This document shows positions 31,497-42,805 of a stretch of 64,000 bases of DNA, in pieces. Position 1 is the first letter of the stretch; each line of letters starts with the position of its first letter. The DNA lies in contig JAPLQE010000083.1 of the NCBI GenBank assembly GCA_026399835.1, positions 62,001-126,000 of the forward strand, read 5' to 3'. A model generated the notes under the pieces. It had not been told where the DNA came from and ran no database searches. It was given only the letters and a program-made list of their open reading frames with translations. The translations under genes and the position numbers were made by a program. The DNA is from Burkholderiales bacterium (lineage in GTDB: Bacteria > Pseudomonadota > Gammaproteobacteria > Burkholderiales > Burkholderiaceae_E).

Positions 31497-32093
31497 ATGA
31501 GCAAGGCCTCCATCGAGTCGCTCGACCGTCACATCGGCCTGCAGGTCCGCGAGGCGCGCCTGCGCAACCGGCTGACCATCGCCGACGTCGCGCATCTGGC
31601 GGAGCTCTCGCCCGGCATGCTGTCGAAGATCGAGAACGGCCAGGCCACCGCCAGCCTCGACTCGCTGGTGCGGATCGCGAACGCGCTCGGCGTGACGCTG
31701 GGCGCGCTCTTCAAGGGCTACGGCGCCCCGGGCGGCGCGGCGCGGCTCGTCAAGGCGGGCGAGGGCATGGAGGTGGTCCGGCGCGGCACCGCCAAGGGCC
31801 ACACCTACCACCTGCTGTCGTACGACCAGGGCCCGCGCAAGCGCTTCGAGCCCTTCCTGATCTCGATGGACGACGCCTCGGAGGTGTTCCCGACCTTCGA
31901 GCACGACGGCACCGAGTTCATCCACATGCTCGCCGGACGCCTGGAATACCGCCACGGCGACGCGACCTACCTGCTCGAGCCCGGCGACTCGCTGACCTTC
32001 GACGGCACGGTGCCGCACGGTCCGGAACGCATCCTCGAGGTGCCGATCCGGTTCCTGACGGTCATCGTCTACGAGACGCCGGCACCGGAGTGA
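31497..32093 (+). CDS. XRE-family regulator with C-terminal cupin
   Basis: 198 residues. The helix-turn-helix is at about 15-70 ([44 protein letters not shown]). The cupin sensor at about 120-195 has [22 protein letters not shown] and [18 protein letters not shown], each quoted only in part. AGGAG at 31487-31491 precedes the ATG. Regulators of this build often control amine, polyamine or proline catabolism and sense the substrate in the cupin. It is divergent from the glnT operon and 52 bases before the FAD oxidoreductase, so it probably controls both. Confidence 0.88.
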   Translation: MSKASIESLDRHIGLQVREARLRNRLTIADVAHLAELSPGMLSKIENGQATASLDSLVRIANALGVTLGALFKGYGAPGGAARLVKAGEGMEVVRRGTAKGHTYHLLSYDQGPRKRFEPFLISMDDASEVFPTFEHDGTEFIHMLAGRLEYRHGDATYLLEPGDSLTFDGTVPHGPERILEVPIRFLTVIVYETPAPE

Positions 32094-32145
32094 GTGCAAG
32101 CTCTCTCCAGAACCCCCACCCCATCATCTTGTCCGACCCTTCACG

Positions 32146-33348
32146 ATGCCCACATCCCAGGCTTCCGATTCGTATGACCTGATCGTCGTCGGCGCCGGCG
32201 TCGTCGGCTGCTCGGTGGCCTGGCATGCCGCCGCGCTCGGCGCCGGCCGCGTGCTGCTGGTCGACCGCGGCGGCATCGCCGAGGGCACCTCCAGCCAGTC
32301 GAGCAGCATCCTGCGCACGCACTACTCGGTGAAGGAGAACGTCGAACTGGCCCGCCGCTCCTGGTCGGTCTTCACGAACTTCGCCGCCTACCTCGACGAT
32401 CCGGAGGCCGACTGCGGGCTGAACCGCTGCGGCTACCTGATCGTCGGCGCCGGCGACGAGCGCGGCGAGGCGGTGCGCGCCTCGCTCGCGCAGCAGCGGG
32501 CGATGGGCATCTCGGCCGAGGAGATCGACGCGAAGCAGGCGCTGGAGCTGCTGCCGCTGCTGCGCACCGAGGGGCTCGACGTGTTCGGCCACGAGCCCGA
32601 GGCCGGCTATGCCGACGCCTACCTCACCGCCACCGCGTTCGCGCGGGCGGCGCGCCGCCGCGGCGTCGAGGTGCGCCAGGGCGTGAGGGTCACCGGCCTC
32701 ACCACCGTCGGCAGCCGGGTGGTCGGCATCGAGACCGACGCCGGACCGATCCGGGCGGGCACGGTGGTCTGCGCCGCCAACGTCTGGACGAACCGGCTGC
32801 TCGAGCCGGCCACCGGGCTCGTCATCCCGCTGGTCGCCGAGCGGCACGAGGTGATGGCCTTCGAGGCGCCCGAGCCCTACCTGCCGCGGTATCCGGTCCT
32901 CAAGGACATGGCCAGCGCCTCGATGGTCTACGCCCGCTGCTACGGCCGCAGCCAGCTGCTGGCGAGCCCGGGCCTGGCGGGTCATGCGACCGACCCGGAC
33001 GAGGGCCAGGCCGACGTGCCGCTCGACGTGGTGGCGGATCTCGGGGAGCAGGTGGCCGCGCGGCTGCGCAGCTTCGAGGAGGCGGGGGTCGCCTCGACCT
33101 GGACGGGGCTCTACGACGTGACGCCGGACTGGAACCCGGTGCTCGGGCCGCTGCCCGGCTGGGACGGCCTGCAGGTCGGCTTCGGGTTCTCCGGCCACGG
33201 CTTCAAGCTGTCGCCGGCGGTGGGCCGGCTGCTGGCGCAGTCGGCGCTGGGGCTGGCCACCGATGTCTCGCTCACGCCGTACCGCTTCGAGCGCTTCGAC
33301 GAAGGGGCGCTGCTCGTCGGGCGCTACGGCAAGGGCGCGGTGTCCTGA
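32146..33348 (+). CDS. FAD-dependent amine oxidoreductase (sarcosine oxidase beta/DAO type)
   Basis: 400 residues of the DAO family. The FAD-binding Rossmann motif is LIVVGAGVVGCSVAWHAA at about 11-28; SSQSSSILRTHY follows the family's flavin-contact pattern, and the C-terminal GLYDVTPDWNPVLGPLPG with GFGFSGHGFKLSPAVG is characteristic of SoxB, DadA and N-methyl amino acid oxidases. It oxidises a secondary or primary amino acid to an imine. Next to GmaS-like and N-methylglutamate-synthase-like genes, N-methylglutamate is an attractive substrate (inference). No SoxA, SoxG or SoxD subunits are nearby, so it acts alone. Confidence 0.87.
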   Translation: MPTSQASDSYDLIVVGAGVVGCSVAWHAAALGAGRVLLVDRGGIAEGTSSQSSSILRTHYSVKENVELARRSWSVFTNFAAYLDDPEADCGLNRCGYLIVGAGDERGEAVRASLAQQRAMGISAEEIDAKQALELLPLLRTEGLDVFGHEPEAGYADAYLTATAFARAARRRGVEVRQGVRVTGLTTVGSRVVGIETDAGPIRAGTVVCAANVWTNRLLEPATGLVIPLVAERHEVMAFEAPEPYLPRYPVLKDMASASMVYARCYGRSQLLASPGLAGHATDPDEGQADVPLDVVADLGEQVAARLRSFEEAGVASTWTGLYDVTPDWNPVLGPLPGWDGLQVGFGFSGHGFKLSPAVGRLLAQSALGLATDVSLTPYRFERFDEGALLVGRYGKGAVS

Positions 33349-33357
33349 GCGATCAGG
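33344..33357. terminator. Hairpin holding both stop codons of convergent genes
   Basis: CCTGA-GCGA-TCAGG: the left arm contains the TGA of the FAD oxidoreductase and the right arm the TGA (as TCA) of the thioredoxin-like gene. It may end both messages, but it lacks U-runs. Confidence 0.3.
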
Positions 33358-33874
33358 TCGACGGCAGTCCCAGCGCCTTCTCGCTGCAGGCGCGCGGCTT
33401 GACCGCCGCTTCCACCGCCTTCGCGTCGCCGGTCTTCGCAGTGGCGCGGCTCAGCACCTTGTGCAGCTCGAGCGCGGCGCTGGCGCTCGGGAACCCGCCC
33501 GACGCCGTGCACAGATACGAGCCGTCGGCCGCCAGCACCACCCATGCGGGCGCTCCCTTCGGGCTGTAGGTCGTCTTCCAGCGCTCGCGCTCCTGGGGGA
33601 CCATGTCGTCGCCGAAGACCATCGAGAAGTGATAGCCGCCGCCGAACGCCTGACGCAGATCGCCGCGCACCAGCCAGCCGTCGAGCGCGCTGCATGTCTG
33701 GCAGTTGTGCGCGGTGAAGTAGACGATCACCGGCTTGCCGGTGCTGCGGGCCTTGGCCACCGCATCGACCACCGACGGGTTGTCGTCGAAGCCCGGCGGC
33801 AGCGTGGTCGCGAGCGCGCTCGCAGTGGCCAGCGCGGCCGTGGCCGCGGCGAGGAAGCGGAAGCGCGTGTGCAT
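33353..33874 (-). CDS. Periplasmic thioredoxin-fold protein
   Basis: 173 residues. Signal peptide at 1-23 (RFRFLAAATAALATASALA). The thioredoxin core follows: VIVYFTAHNCQTCSAL with the redox CQTC at 58-61, and a cis-Pro in KGAPAWVVL. The family is that of SoxW/DsbE-like reductases, working on disulfides in the periplasm. The conserved Cys in LCTASGG may be an additional redox or metal site. It converges on the FAD oxidoreductase and has no obvious partner. The ATG at 33874 is chosen since it starts the signal peptide; a longer frame exists upstream. Confidence 0.78.
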   Translation of the reverse strand: MHTRFRFLAAATAALATASALATTLPPGFDDNPSVVDAVAKARSTGKPVIVYFTAHNCQTCSALDGWLVRGDLRQAFGGGYHFSMVFGDDMVPQERERWKTTYSPKGAPAWVVLAADGSYLCTASGGFPSASAALELHKVLSRATAKTGDAKAVEAAVKPRACSEKALGLPST

Positions 33875-34051
33875 GGTGGATCTCCCGAACAGGCGATGCG
33901 GCGACGATGTATTCGATCGATGGTCGCAGCCTAGGAGCATCCCCGGCGGACCGCAGCCCGCCGCGGACGAACGGACACGCGACGGACCGCGGACGGTGAA
34001 GGCCCGAGCGTGGCCGTTCGGGATGGGGTCGCGCGCGGCGGGCGCCGCCGG

Positions 34052-35734
34052 TCAGCCGATGGCGGCGGCCGACTTCGCGAGCGCGCGCAGCAGGTGCTTC
34101 TGGATCTTGCCGGTGGAGGTCTTCGGCAGCTCGACGAAGCGGATCTCGCGCGGGCACTTGAAGTGCGCGAGGTGCTGCCGGCAGTGCGCGACCAGCTCGG
34201 CGGCGAGCGCCTTCTGCGCGGCCTCGTCGGCCGGCCGCAGCGGCGCGCGCAGCTCGACGAAGGCGAGCGGCGTCTCGCCCCACTTCGGGTCCGGCCGCGC
34301 GACCACGCCCACCGCCATCACCGCCGGATGCTTGTAGAGCGCGTCCTCGACCTCGATCGACGAGATGTTCTCGCCGCCCGAGATGATGATGTCCTTGGCG
34401 CGGTCCTTGAGCTTCACGTAGCCGTCGGGGTACAGCACGCCGAGGTCGCCGGTGTGGAACCAGCCGCCCTCGAAGGCCTCGCGGGTGGCGGCCTCGTTCT
34501 TCAGGTAGCCCTTCATCACCACGTTGCCGCGGAAGACCACCTCGCCCATCGTCGCGCCGTCGCGCGGCACCTCGCGCATCGTCTGCGGGTCGACCACCGT
34601 GCAGCCTTCCTGCACCGGGTAGCGCATGCCCTGACGGCCGTTGAGGTCGACCTGCTCGGCGAGCGGCCGGGTGGTCCAGTCCTCGTGCTTGGCGCAGGCG
34701 GCGGCCGGCCCGTAGACCTCGGTCAGCCCGTAGACGTGCGTGACCTCGAAGCCCATCCGCCCCATGCCCTCGATCATCGACGCCGGAGGCGCGGCGCCCG
34801 CGACCATCGCCTTCACCGTCCAGTCGATGCCGGCGCGCAGCGACTCGGGCGCGGAGATCAGCGTCGAGTGCACGATCGGCGCGCCGCAGTAGTGGCTCAC
34901 GCGGTGCTCGCGCATCAGCGCGAAGATCAGCGCCGCGTCGACGCGCCGCAGGCACACGCTGGTGCCCGCGACCGCCGCGAGCGTCCACGGGAAGCACCAG
35001 CCGTTGCAGTGGAACATCGGCAGCGTCCACAGGTAGACCGGATGGCGCGGCAGGTTCCAGGCGAGCACGTTGCCGACCGCGTTCAGGTAGGCGCCGCGGT
35101 GATGCACGACGACCCCCTTCGGATTGCCGGTGGTGCCCGAGGTGTAGTTCAGCCCGATCGCATCCCACTCGTCGGCGGGCATGCGCGGCGCGAAGGCCGG
35201 GTCGCCGCCGGCGACGAAGGCCTCGTACTCGATCTCGCCGAAGCACTCGCCGCCCGCACCGTGCTCGGGGTCGTCGACGTCGACGACGAAAGGCACCCGC
35301 TTGCCGGCCGCGCGCAGCTGCGCGATGGCGGCGCTCGCGGCCGGCGCGAACTCCCGGTCGACGATCAGCACGCGGCTGTCGGAATGCTCGAGCACGAACG
35401 CGACCGTGGCCGCGTCCAGGCGCGTGTTGATGCAGTGGAGCACCGCGCCGGCCATCGGCACGCCGAAGTGCGCCTCGACCATCGGCGGCGTGTTCGGCAG
35501 CATCACCGCGACGGTGTCGCCGTCGCCGAGGTCCATCGCGGCGAGCCGCGACGCGAGCCGGCGCGAGCGCTCGCGCACCTCGCACCAGCTGCGTCGCAGC
35601 GGCCCGTGGATCACGGCGCAGCGCTCGGGGTAGACGTCGGCCACCCAGTCCAGCAGCGACAGCGGCGTCAGCGCGACATGGTTCGCGGCATTGCGGTCGA
35701 GGCCTTGGCGGTACGGGTTCGGATGCGTCGGCAT
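34052..35734 (-). CDS. Acyl-CoA synthetase (AMP-forming, medium/long-chain type)
   Basis: 560 residues of the ANL superfamily. P-loop YTSGTTGNPKGVVVHH, the A5-type motif VYGLTEVYGP, GWFHTGDLGVLYPDGYVKLKDR (ATP/ribose Asp) and the C-terminal catalytic Lys in PKTSTGKIQKH. The closest recognised group is the acyl-CoA synthetases annotated for medium-chain or dicarboxylic acids (LPMFHCNGWCFPWTL). It activates a carboxylic acid to its CoA thioester. The ATG at 35734 directly precedes NPYRQGLDRNAANHVALTPL, the usual start. Gene appears monocistronic. Confidence 0.88.
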   Translation of the reverse strand: MPTHPNPYRQGLDRNAANHVALTPLSLLDWVADVYPERCAVIHGPLRRSWCEVRERSRRLASRLAAMDLGDGDTVAVMLPNTPPMVEAHFGVPMAGAVLHCINTRLDAATVAFVLEHSDSRVLIVDREFAPAASAAIAQLRAAGKRVPFVVDVDDPEHGAGGECFGEIEYEAFVAGGDPAFAPRMPADEWDAIGLNYTSGTTGNPKGVVVHHRGAYLNAVGNVLAWNLPRHPVYLWTLPMFHCNGWCFPWTLAAVAGTSVCLRRVDAALIFALMREHRVSHYCGAPIVHSTLISAPESLRAGIDWTVKAMVAGAAPPASMIEGMGRMGFEVTHVYGLTEVYGPAAACAKHEDWTTRPLAEQVDLNGRQGMRYPVQEGCTVVDPQTMREVPRDGATMGEVVFRGNVVMKGYLKNEAATREAFEGGWFHTGDLGVLYPDGYVKLKDRAKDIIISGGENISSIEVEDALYKHPAVMAVGVVARPDPKWGETPLAFVELRAPLRPADEAAQKALAAELVAHCRQHLAHFKCPREIRFVELPKTSTGKIQKHLLRALAKSAAAIG

Positions 35735-35843
35735 GGTGCGCGGTGTCCGGTGGTCGGCGTGGATCCCACCCATTCTAGGGCGGGCATGCAGGTTGCCCGT
35801 CCCGCATCACGGAACTCGTTCACATCTCGCAAGGAAGTCCATA

Positions 35844-35871
35844 TTGCGACGCAGCATTCCGGTGGTAGCCT
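35844..35871 (+). promoter_or_regulatory. Candidate promoter of the GNAT gene
   Basis: TTGCGA (35844-35849), 16 bases, TAGCCT (35866-35871), 32 bases before the ATG at 35904, which itself has AAGGAG at 35893-35898. Confidence 0.4.
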
Positions 35872-36384
35872 GTCAACACCGGTTCGCCGGAGAAGGAGCA
35901 TCCATGCCTCATCTGGTCCATGTGCTGGGCGTTACCGATCGTGACGCGCTGCACCAGCACTTCGCGGCCCTCGACCCCCAGGACCTGCGGATGCGATTCG
36001 GACGACTGCCCGACCGCGACTGGCTCAGGCTCTACATCGAGGGCATCGACTTCGCCCGCGACGCGGTGCTCGGCGTGCGCGAGGGCCCGGTGCTGATCGG
36101 CGCGGCGCACGTCGCGCTGTTCGACGGCGCCGCGGAGCTCGGCCTGTCGGTGATCCCGTCCCGGCGCAAGCGCGGCGTCGCCTCGGCGCTCTTCGATCGC
36201 GGCGTGCTGCACGCCCGCAACCGCGGCATCGTCGAGCTGTTCATCCGCTGCCTGTCCGAGAACCAGGCGATGCGCCGCATCGCGCGCAAGGCGGGCATGC
36301 GGATCCTGGTGGAAGGCGTGGACGCCGACGCGTGGATCGAACTGCCGCCGGCCACGCCGTTCACGCTCGGCGAGGAGCTCGTCG

Positions 36385-39306
<2,922 letters not shown>

Positions 39307-39436
39307 GGCACGACCCCGTTTGCGTGGATGATTCTGCCACGAGCCCAACCACCGGTTTGCCGAACGGGTCGTACCGGACCGGAACCGGTTACGCTTGCCG
39401 GCGTTGCAGACTCGATCTTCTTCCGGAGCGAATCCC

Positions 39437-39823
39437 ATGGCCGTCGAGGCACTCACGACCGACCGGTTCGACGAGACCGTCGGCGGTCACGACATCGTCG
39501 TCGTCGACTTCTGGGCCCCCTGGTGCGGCCCGTGCAAGTCCTTCGCCCCGATCTTCGAGTCGGTCGCGGCGGACAACCCCGACGTGGCCTTCGTCAAGGT
39601 CAACACCGACGAGGAAGGCGCGCTCGCCGGCCATTTCGGGATCCGCTCGATCCCGACCCTGATGATCTTCCGCGACCAGGTGATCGTGTTCCAGCAGCCC
39701 GGCGCGCTGCCCAAGGGCGCGGTCGAGGACATCCTGCGCCAGGTGCGCGGGCTCGACATGGACGAGGTCCGGCGCGGCGCGCGGCCGCACGAGGCGGGCG
39801 AGGACCCCTCGGATGCCGGCTGA
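39437..39823 (+). CDS. Thioredoxin
   Basis: 128 residues: full thioredoxin with DFWAPWCGPCKSFAP (WCGPC at 29-33), VKVNTDEEGALAGHFGIRSIPTLMIF containing the cis-Pro, and a tail of about 20 residues beyond the usual end. GGAG lies 8 bases before the ATG. Cytoplasmic; reduces protein disulfides. It is the gene immediately upstream of the TolC-like gene (27-base gap), so it may be cotranscribed with the secretion locus. Confidence 0.92.
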   Translation: MAVEALTTDRFDETVGGHDIVVVDFWAPWCGPCKSFAPIFESVAADNPDVAFVKVNTDEEGALAGHFGIRSIPTLMIFRDQVIVFQQPGALPKGAVEDILRQVRGLDMDEVRRGARPHEAGEDPSDAG

Positions 39824-39850
39824 GCCGATGCGCGGCGCACCGGAGCACGC

Positions 39851-41215
39851 GTGCCGCTGAGCCGTCGGGGGTCACGCCGCCGGACGTGCGGCGTGCTCGT
39901 CGCCGGGGCCCTCGCGCTGGCCGGGTCCGGCGCGGGCCGGGCCGAGACGCTGGCCGACGCGCTGGACGGTGCGCGCGGCCGCGACCCGGCCGTGATCGGC
40001 GCACGCGCCCAGGCCGACGCGACCCGCGAACGGATCGGCGTGGTCCGTGCCGCGGGTGCCCCGACGCTCGGCGTCGGCGGCACCGCCAACACCCAGTACG
40101 CCGAGGTGAACGGCGGCAGCCCGCGGCAGATCGAGGGGGGCAGCGGCGCGCTGAACCTGAACGTGCCGCTGTATCGGCCGCAGGTCGGCGCTGCGGTCGA
40201 GCAGGCCGGCGTCGCGAGCCGCTCGGCCGGGGTGCAGGTCGACGCCGCCGAGCAGGACCTGCTGCTGCGCACCAGCGTCGCCTACCTGGAGGTGCTCGCG
40301 GCGATCGAGACCCTGCAGGCGATCGGCACGCAGAAGGCCGCGCTCGTGCTGCAGCTCGCCTCGGCCCGCCGCAGCTTCGACGTCGGCACGGCGACGATCG
40401 TCGACCCGAACGAGGCGCAGGCTCGGCTCGACCTGGTCGTGGCGCAGGGGATCAACGCACGGGCGGACCTGTCGGTGCGCCGCGCGGCGCTGGGGCAGAT
40501 CGTCGGGCGCGCGTTCGAGCGCTACCGGCGGCTCGCTCCGGACGCGGTCCTGCCCCCCCTGCAGTACCCGACGCTCGAGGGCTGGCTCGAGGTCGCCGCC
40601 GAGGACAGCCCGGCGGTCCGGCGCGCGCGCCTCGAGCTCGAGGTCGCCGAGCGGGAGGTCGGCCGCCGCGCGCTCGGCGACCGTCCGAGCGTCGACGGCG
40701 TGGGCACGGTGTCGCGCGAGGTCAACCCGTCGCCGGTCTTCGGCCAGCTGCGGACCAACCTGGCGCTGCTGGGCCTGCAGTTCAACTGGCGGGTGTACGA
40801 CGGCGGCGCCGTCTCCTCCGGCGTGCGCGAGGCAGTGTCGCTCGCGGGCAAGTCGGCCGCCGATCTCGAGGCCGCCCGGCGCCAGACCGACCTGGAGGTG
40901 CGCCGGCTGTTCGCGCGGGTGGGCAGCGGCTATGCGTTGGTGACGGCGCTGCGTGCCGCCGAACGCTCGGCCGAGGTCACGCTGCGGTCGATGACGCGGG
41001 CGCAGGAGGTCGGCGTGCGCGTCCTCACCGACGTGCTCAACGCGCAGCAGCAGCTCTTCCTGGCACGCCGTGACCTGGCCCGCGCGCGCTACGACTTCCT
41101 GGCCGACAAGCTGCGGCTGCGCGCGGCCTCGGGCCGGCTGCGGCCCGAGGACGTCGCCGCGATCAGCGCGCTGCTGAGCGAACCGGTCGAGCTGACCGAC
41201 CCGTACGGACGCTGA
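39851..41215 (+). CDS. TolC-family outer-membrane channel protein (GTG start)
   Basis: 454 residues, typical length of TolC-family OEP proteins. Signal peptide with basic start (SRRGSRRRTCGVLVAGALALAGSGAGRAE). Two repeated OEP halves: LADALDGARGRDPAVIGARAQ ... SYLEVLAA-like helices, then a second copy with LNVPLYRPQV/LQFNWRVYDGGAVSSGVREA. It forms a trimeric outer-membrane barrel with a periplasmic tunnel. GGAG precedes the GTG by 5 bases. It converges on the GAF-HlyD/SecA-like operon and is separated from it by 9 bases, so it is probably the exit channel of that system. Confidence 0.88.
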   Translation: MPLSRRGSRRRTCGVLVAGALALAGSGAGRAETLADALDGARGRDPAVIGARAQADATRERIGVVRAAGAPTLGVGGTANTQYAEVNGGSPRQIEGGSGALNLNVPLYRPQVGAAVEQAGVASRSAGVQVDAAEQDLLLRTSVAYLEVLAAIETLQAIGTQKAALVLQLASARRSFDVGTATIVDPNEAQARLDLVVAQGINARADLSVRRAALGQIVGRAFERYRRLAPDAVLPPLQYPTLEGWLEVAAEDSPAVRRARLELEVAEREVGRRALGDRPSVDGVGTVSREVNPSPVFGQLRTNLALLGLQFNWRVYDGGAVSSGVREAVSLAGKSAADLEAARRQTDLEVRRLFARVGSGYALVTALRAAERSAEVTLRSMTRAQEVGVRVLTDVLNAQQQLFLARRDLARARYDFLADKLRLRAASGRLRPEDVAAISALLSEPVELTDPYGR

Positions 41216-41228
41216 GGGCGGGCCTCAG
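41212..41228. terminator. Bidirectional hairpin between the TolC and GGDEF genes
   Basis: CTGAGG-GCGGG-CCTCAG: 6-bp stem, 5-base loop. Each arm contains the stop codon of one of the two convergent genes. No T-runs. Confidence 0.35.
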
Positions 41229-42805
41229 ATCTCGCCGACCGTGTGGTCGGCGCCGGTCCGCGCGGCCACCGCCTCCGCGGCCGCGGGATCGTGGACCCGG
41301 ACGCGGTTGCGGCCGCTGCGCTTGGCGCGGTAGAGCGCGGTGTCGGCCTGGTCGAGCAGGCCGTCGAGCGTGGGCGCGCCCAGCGTCGAGTCCGAGACGC
41401 CGACCGACACCGTCACCTGCAGCGCGGGCAGGTCGGACAGGTGCTCGAGGCAGCGCTCGACGATCCGCCGACGGACCCGGTCTGCCACGACCTCGGCATC
41501 GCCCGCGGCGCAGTCGGGCATCAGGACCGCGAACTCCTCGCCGCCGTGGCGCGCCACGAGGTCGCCCGGCCGCATCTCCTCGCGCAGCGTGGCCGCGACC
41601 GTCCGGATGACCCGGTCGCCGACGGCATGCCCGAAGCGGTCGTTGACCGACTTGAAGTAGTCGATGTCGAGCAGCAGCGCCGCCGCCGGGCGTCCTTGCG
41701 GGCCGAGCGCCCGCGCGAGCAGCGGCTCGCCCATCTCCGCGAAGGCGCGCCGGTTCAGGCAGTCGGTGAGCGGATCGCGGGTCGCCGCGCGCTGCAGCGC
41801 CAGATTCTTCGCCTCGATCTCGGCCCGCGAGCGCTCGAGCTCGGACAGCGCGCCGCGCAGCCGGGTGTTCGCGCGGCCGACCTCGGTCACGTCGGCGAAC
41901 GAGACGAGGCAGCCGCGCACCTCGCCCCGGCCGTCGCGGATCGGCGAGCAGGTGACCAGCACGTCGCGCGCCTCGTCGCCCTCGCCCACCCGCATGCCCA
42001 CGCTCGTCACGATCTGCGAGGCGTTCATCGCGCGGGCCCAGGGGTGCAGCGGATCGGACTCCGGATCGACGAGGTGCCAGCTCAGCGAGGACAGCGCCAT
42101 GCCGTCGCGGATGTCGACGTCGGCCCGCAGGCTGCGGAAGGCCTGGTTGGTCAGCACGATGCGGCCCTCGCCATCGAGGATGGTGATGCCCTCCACCAGC
42201 GTATCGAAGGCGACGCGCACCCGCTCCGGGACCGCGGCGGCCGGGTCGAGGTGCTGCAGCACGCGGCGCATGAACAGGCCGAAGCCGAGCGAGCCGGCGA
42301 TGAAGACGAAGAGCGCGGTCGTCACCGTCGGATCGCCGAGCCATCCCGGCAGCGGGCCGGTGCGGGCGTCGCGGTAGGCGAGCTCCAGGTCGCCCCAGTG
42401 GACCTTCGCGGCGAACAGCGGGACCTTGATCCGCTCGCCCCGGTCCGCCTCGTCCGGGGCCTCGTCGGCGGCGCCGCCCGGACGTGCCGCACGGGCCGCG
42501 TCGCCGGCCTGCGCGACGATCCCACCCGAGGCGCGCCGCAGCACGATCGACTCGATCCGCGGCTCGCGCGCGACGACGTCGCGCAGCAGGGTCTGCAGCG
42601 CATCGACCTCGCCGCGCTGCACGAGGCCGGCGCCGTACAGCGCGATCGAGTCCGCGAGCGCGCGCCGTGCGCGCGTGCGCTCGTCCGCATCGTCGCCCCC
42701 GCCGAAGACCTTGAGCAGGGCGCTCGCGACCAGCACCAGCATGCAGGCCATCAGCGCGAGCGCCATCGCGATCTGCGTGATCGGGCCGACGCGCAGGTGC
42801 TTCAT
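41225..42805 (-). CDS. Membrane diguanylate cyclase with periplasmic sensor and PAS
   Basis: 526 residues. A helix at about 9-32 and one near 160-180 (VTTALFVFIAGSLGFGLFM) enclose a 120-residue periplasmic sensor. Then a PAS-like domain (VRVAFDTLVEGITILDGEGRIVLTN), a short coiled coil, and a GGDEF domain: RDPLTDCLNRRAF, DIDYFKSVNDRFGH, and active-site GGEEF. It makes c-di-GMP. An I-site RxxD is not obvious before the active site. Its ATG overlaps the giant protein's stop as ATGA (42802-42805), making it the last gene of the secretion operon. A link between c-di-GMP and display of the giant protein is inferred. Confidence 0.87.
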   Translation of the reverse strand: MKHLRVGPITQIAMALALMACMLVLVASALLKVFGGGDDADERTRARRALADSIALYGAGLVQRGEVDALQTLLRDVVAREPRIESIVLRRASGGIVAQAGDAARAARPGGAADEAPDEADRGERIKVPLFAAKVHWGDLELAYRDARTGPLPGWLGDPTVTTALFVFIAGSLGFGLFMRRVLQHLDPAAAVPERVRVAFDTLVEGITILDGEGRIVLTNQAFRSLRADVDIRDGMALSSLSWHLVDPESDPLHPWARAMNASQIVTSVGMRVGEGDEARDVLVTCSPIRDGRGEVRGCLVSFADVTEVGRANTRLRGALSELERSRAEIEAKNLALQRAATRDPLTDCLNRRAFAEMGEPLLARALGPQGRPAAALLLDIDYFKSVNDRFGHAVGDRVIRTVAATLREEMRPGDLVARHGGEEFAVLMPDCAAGDAEVVADRVRRRIVERCLEHLSDLPALQVTVSVGVSDSTLGAPTLDGLLDQADTALYRAKRSGRNRVRVHDPAAAEAVAARTGADHTVGEI

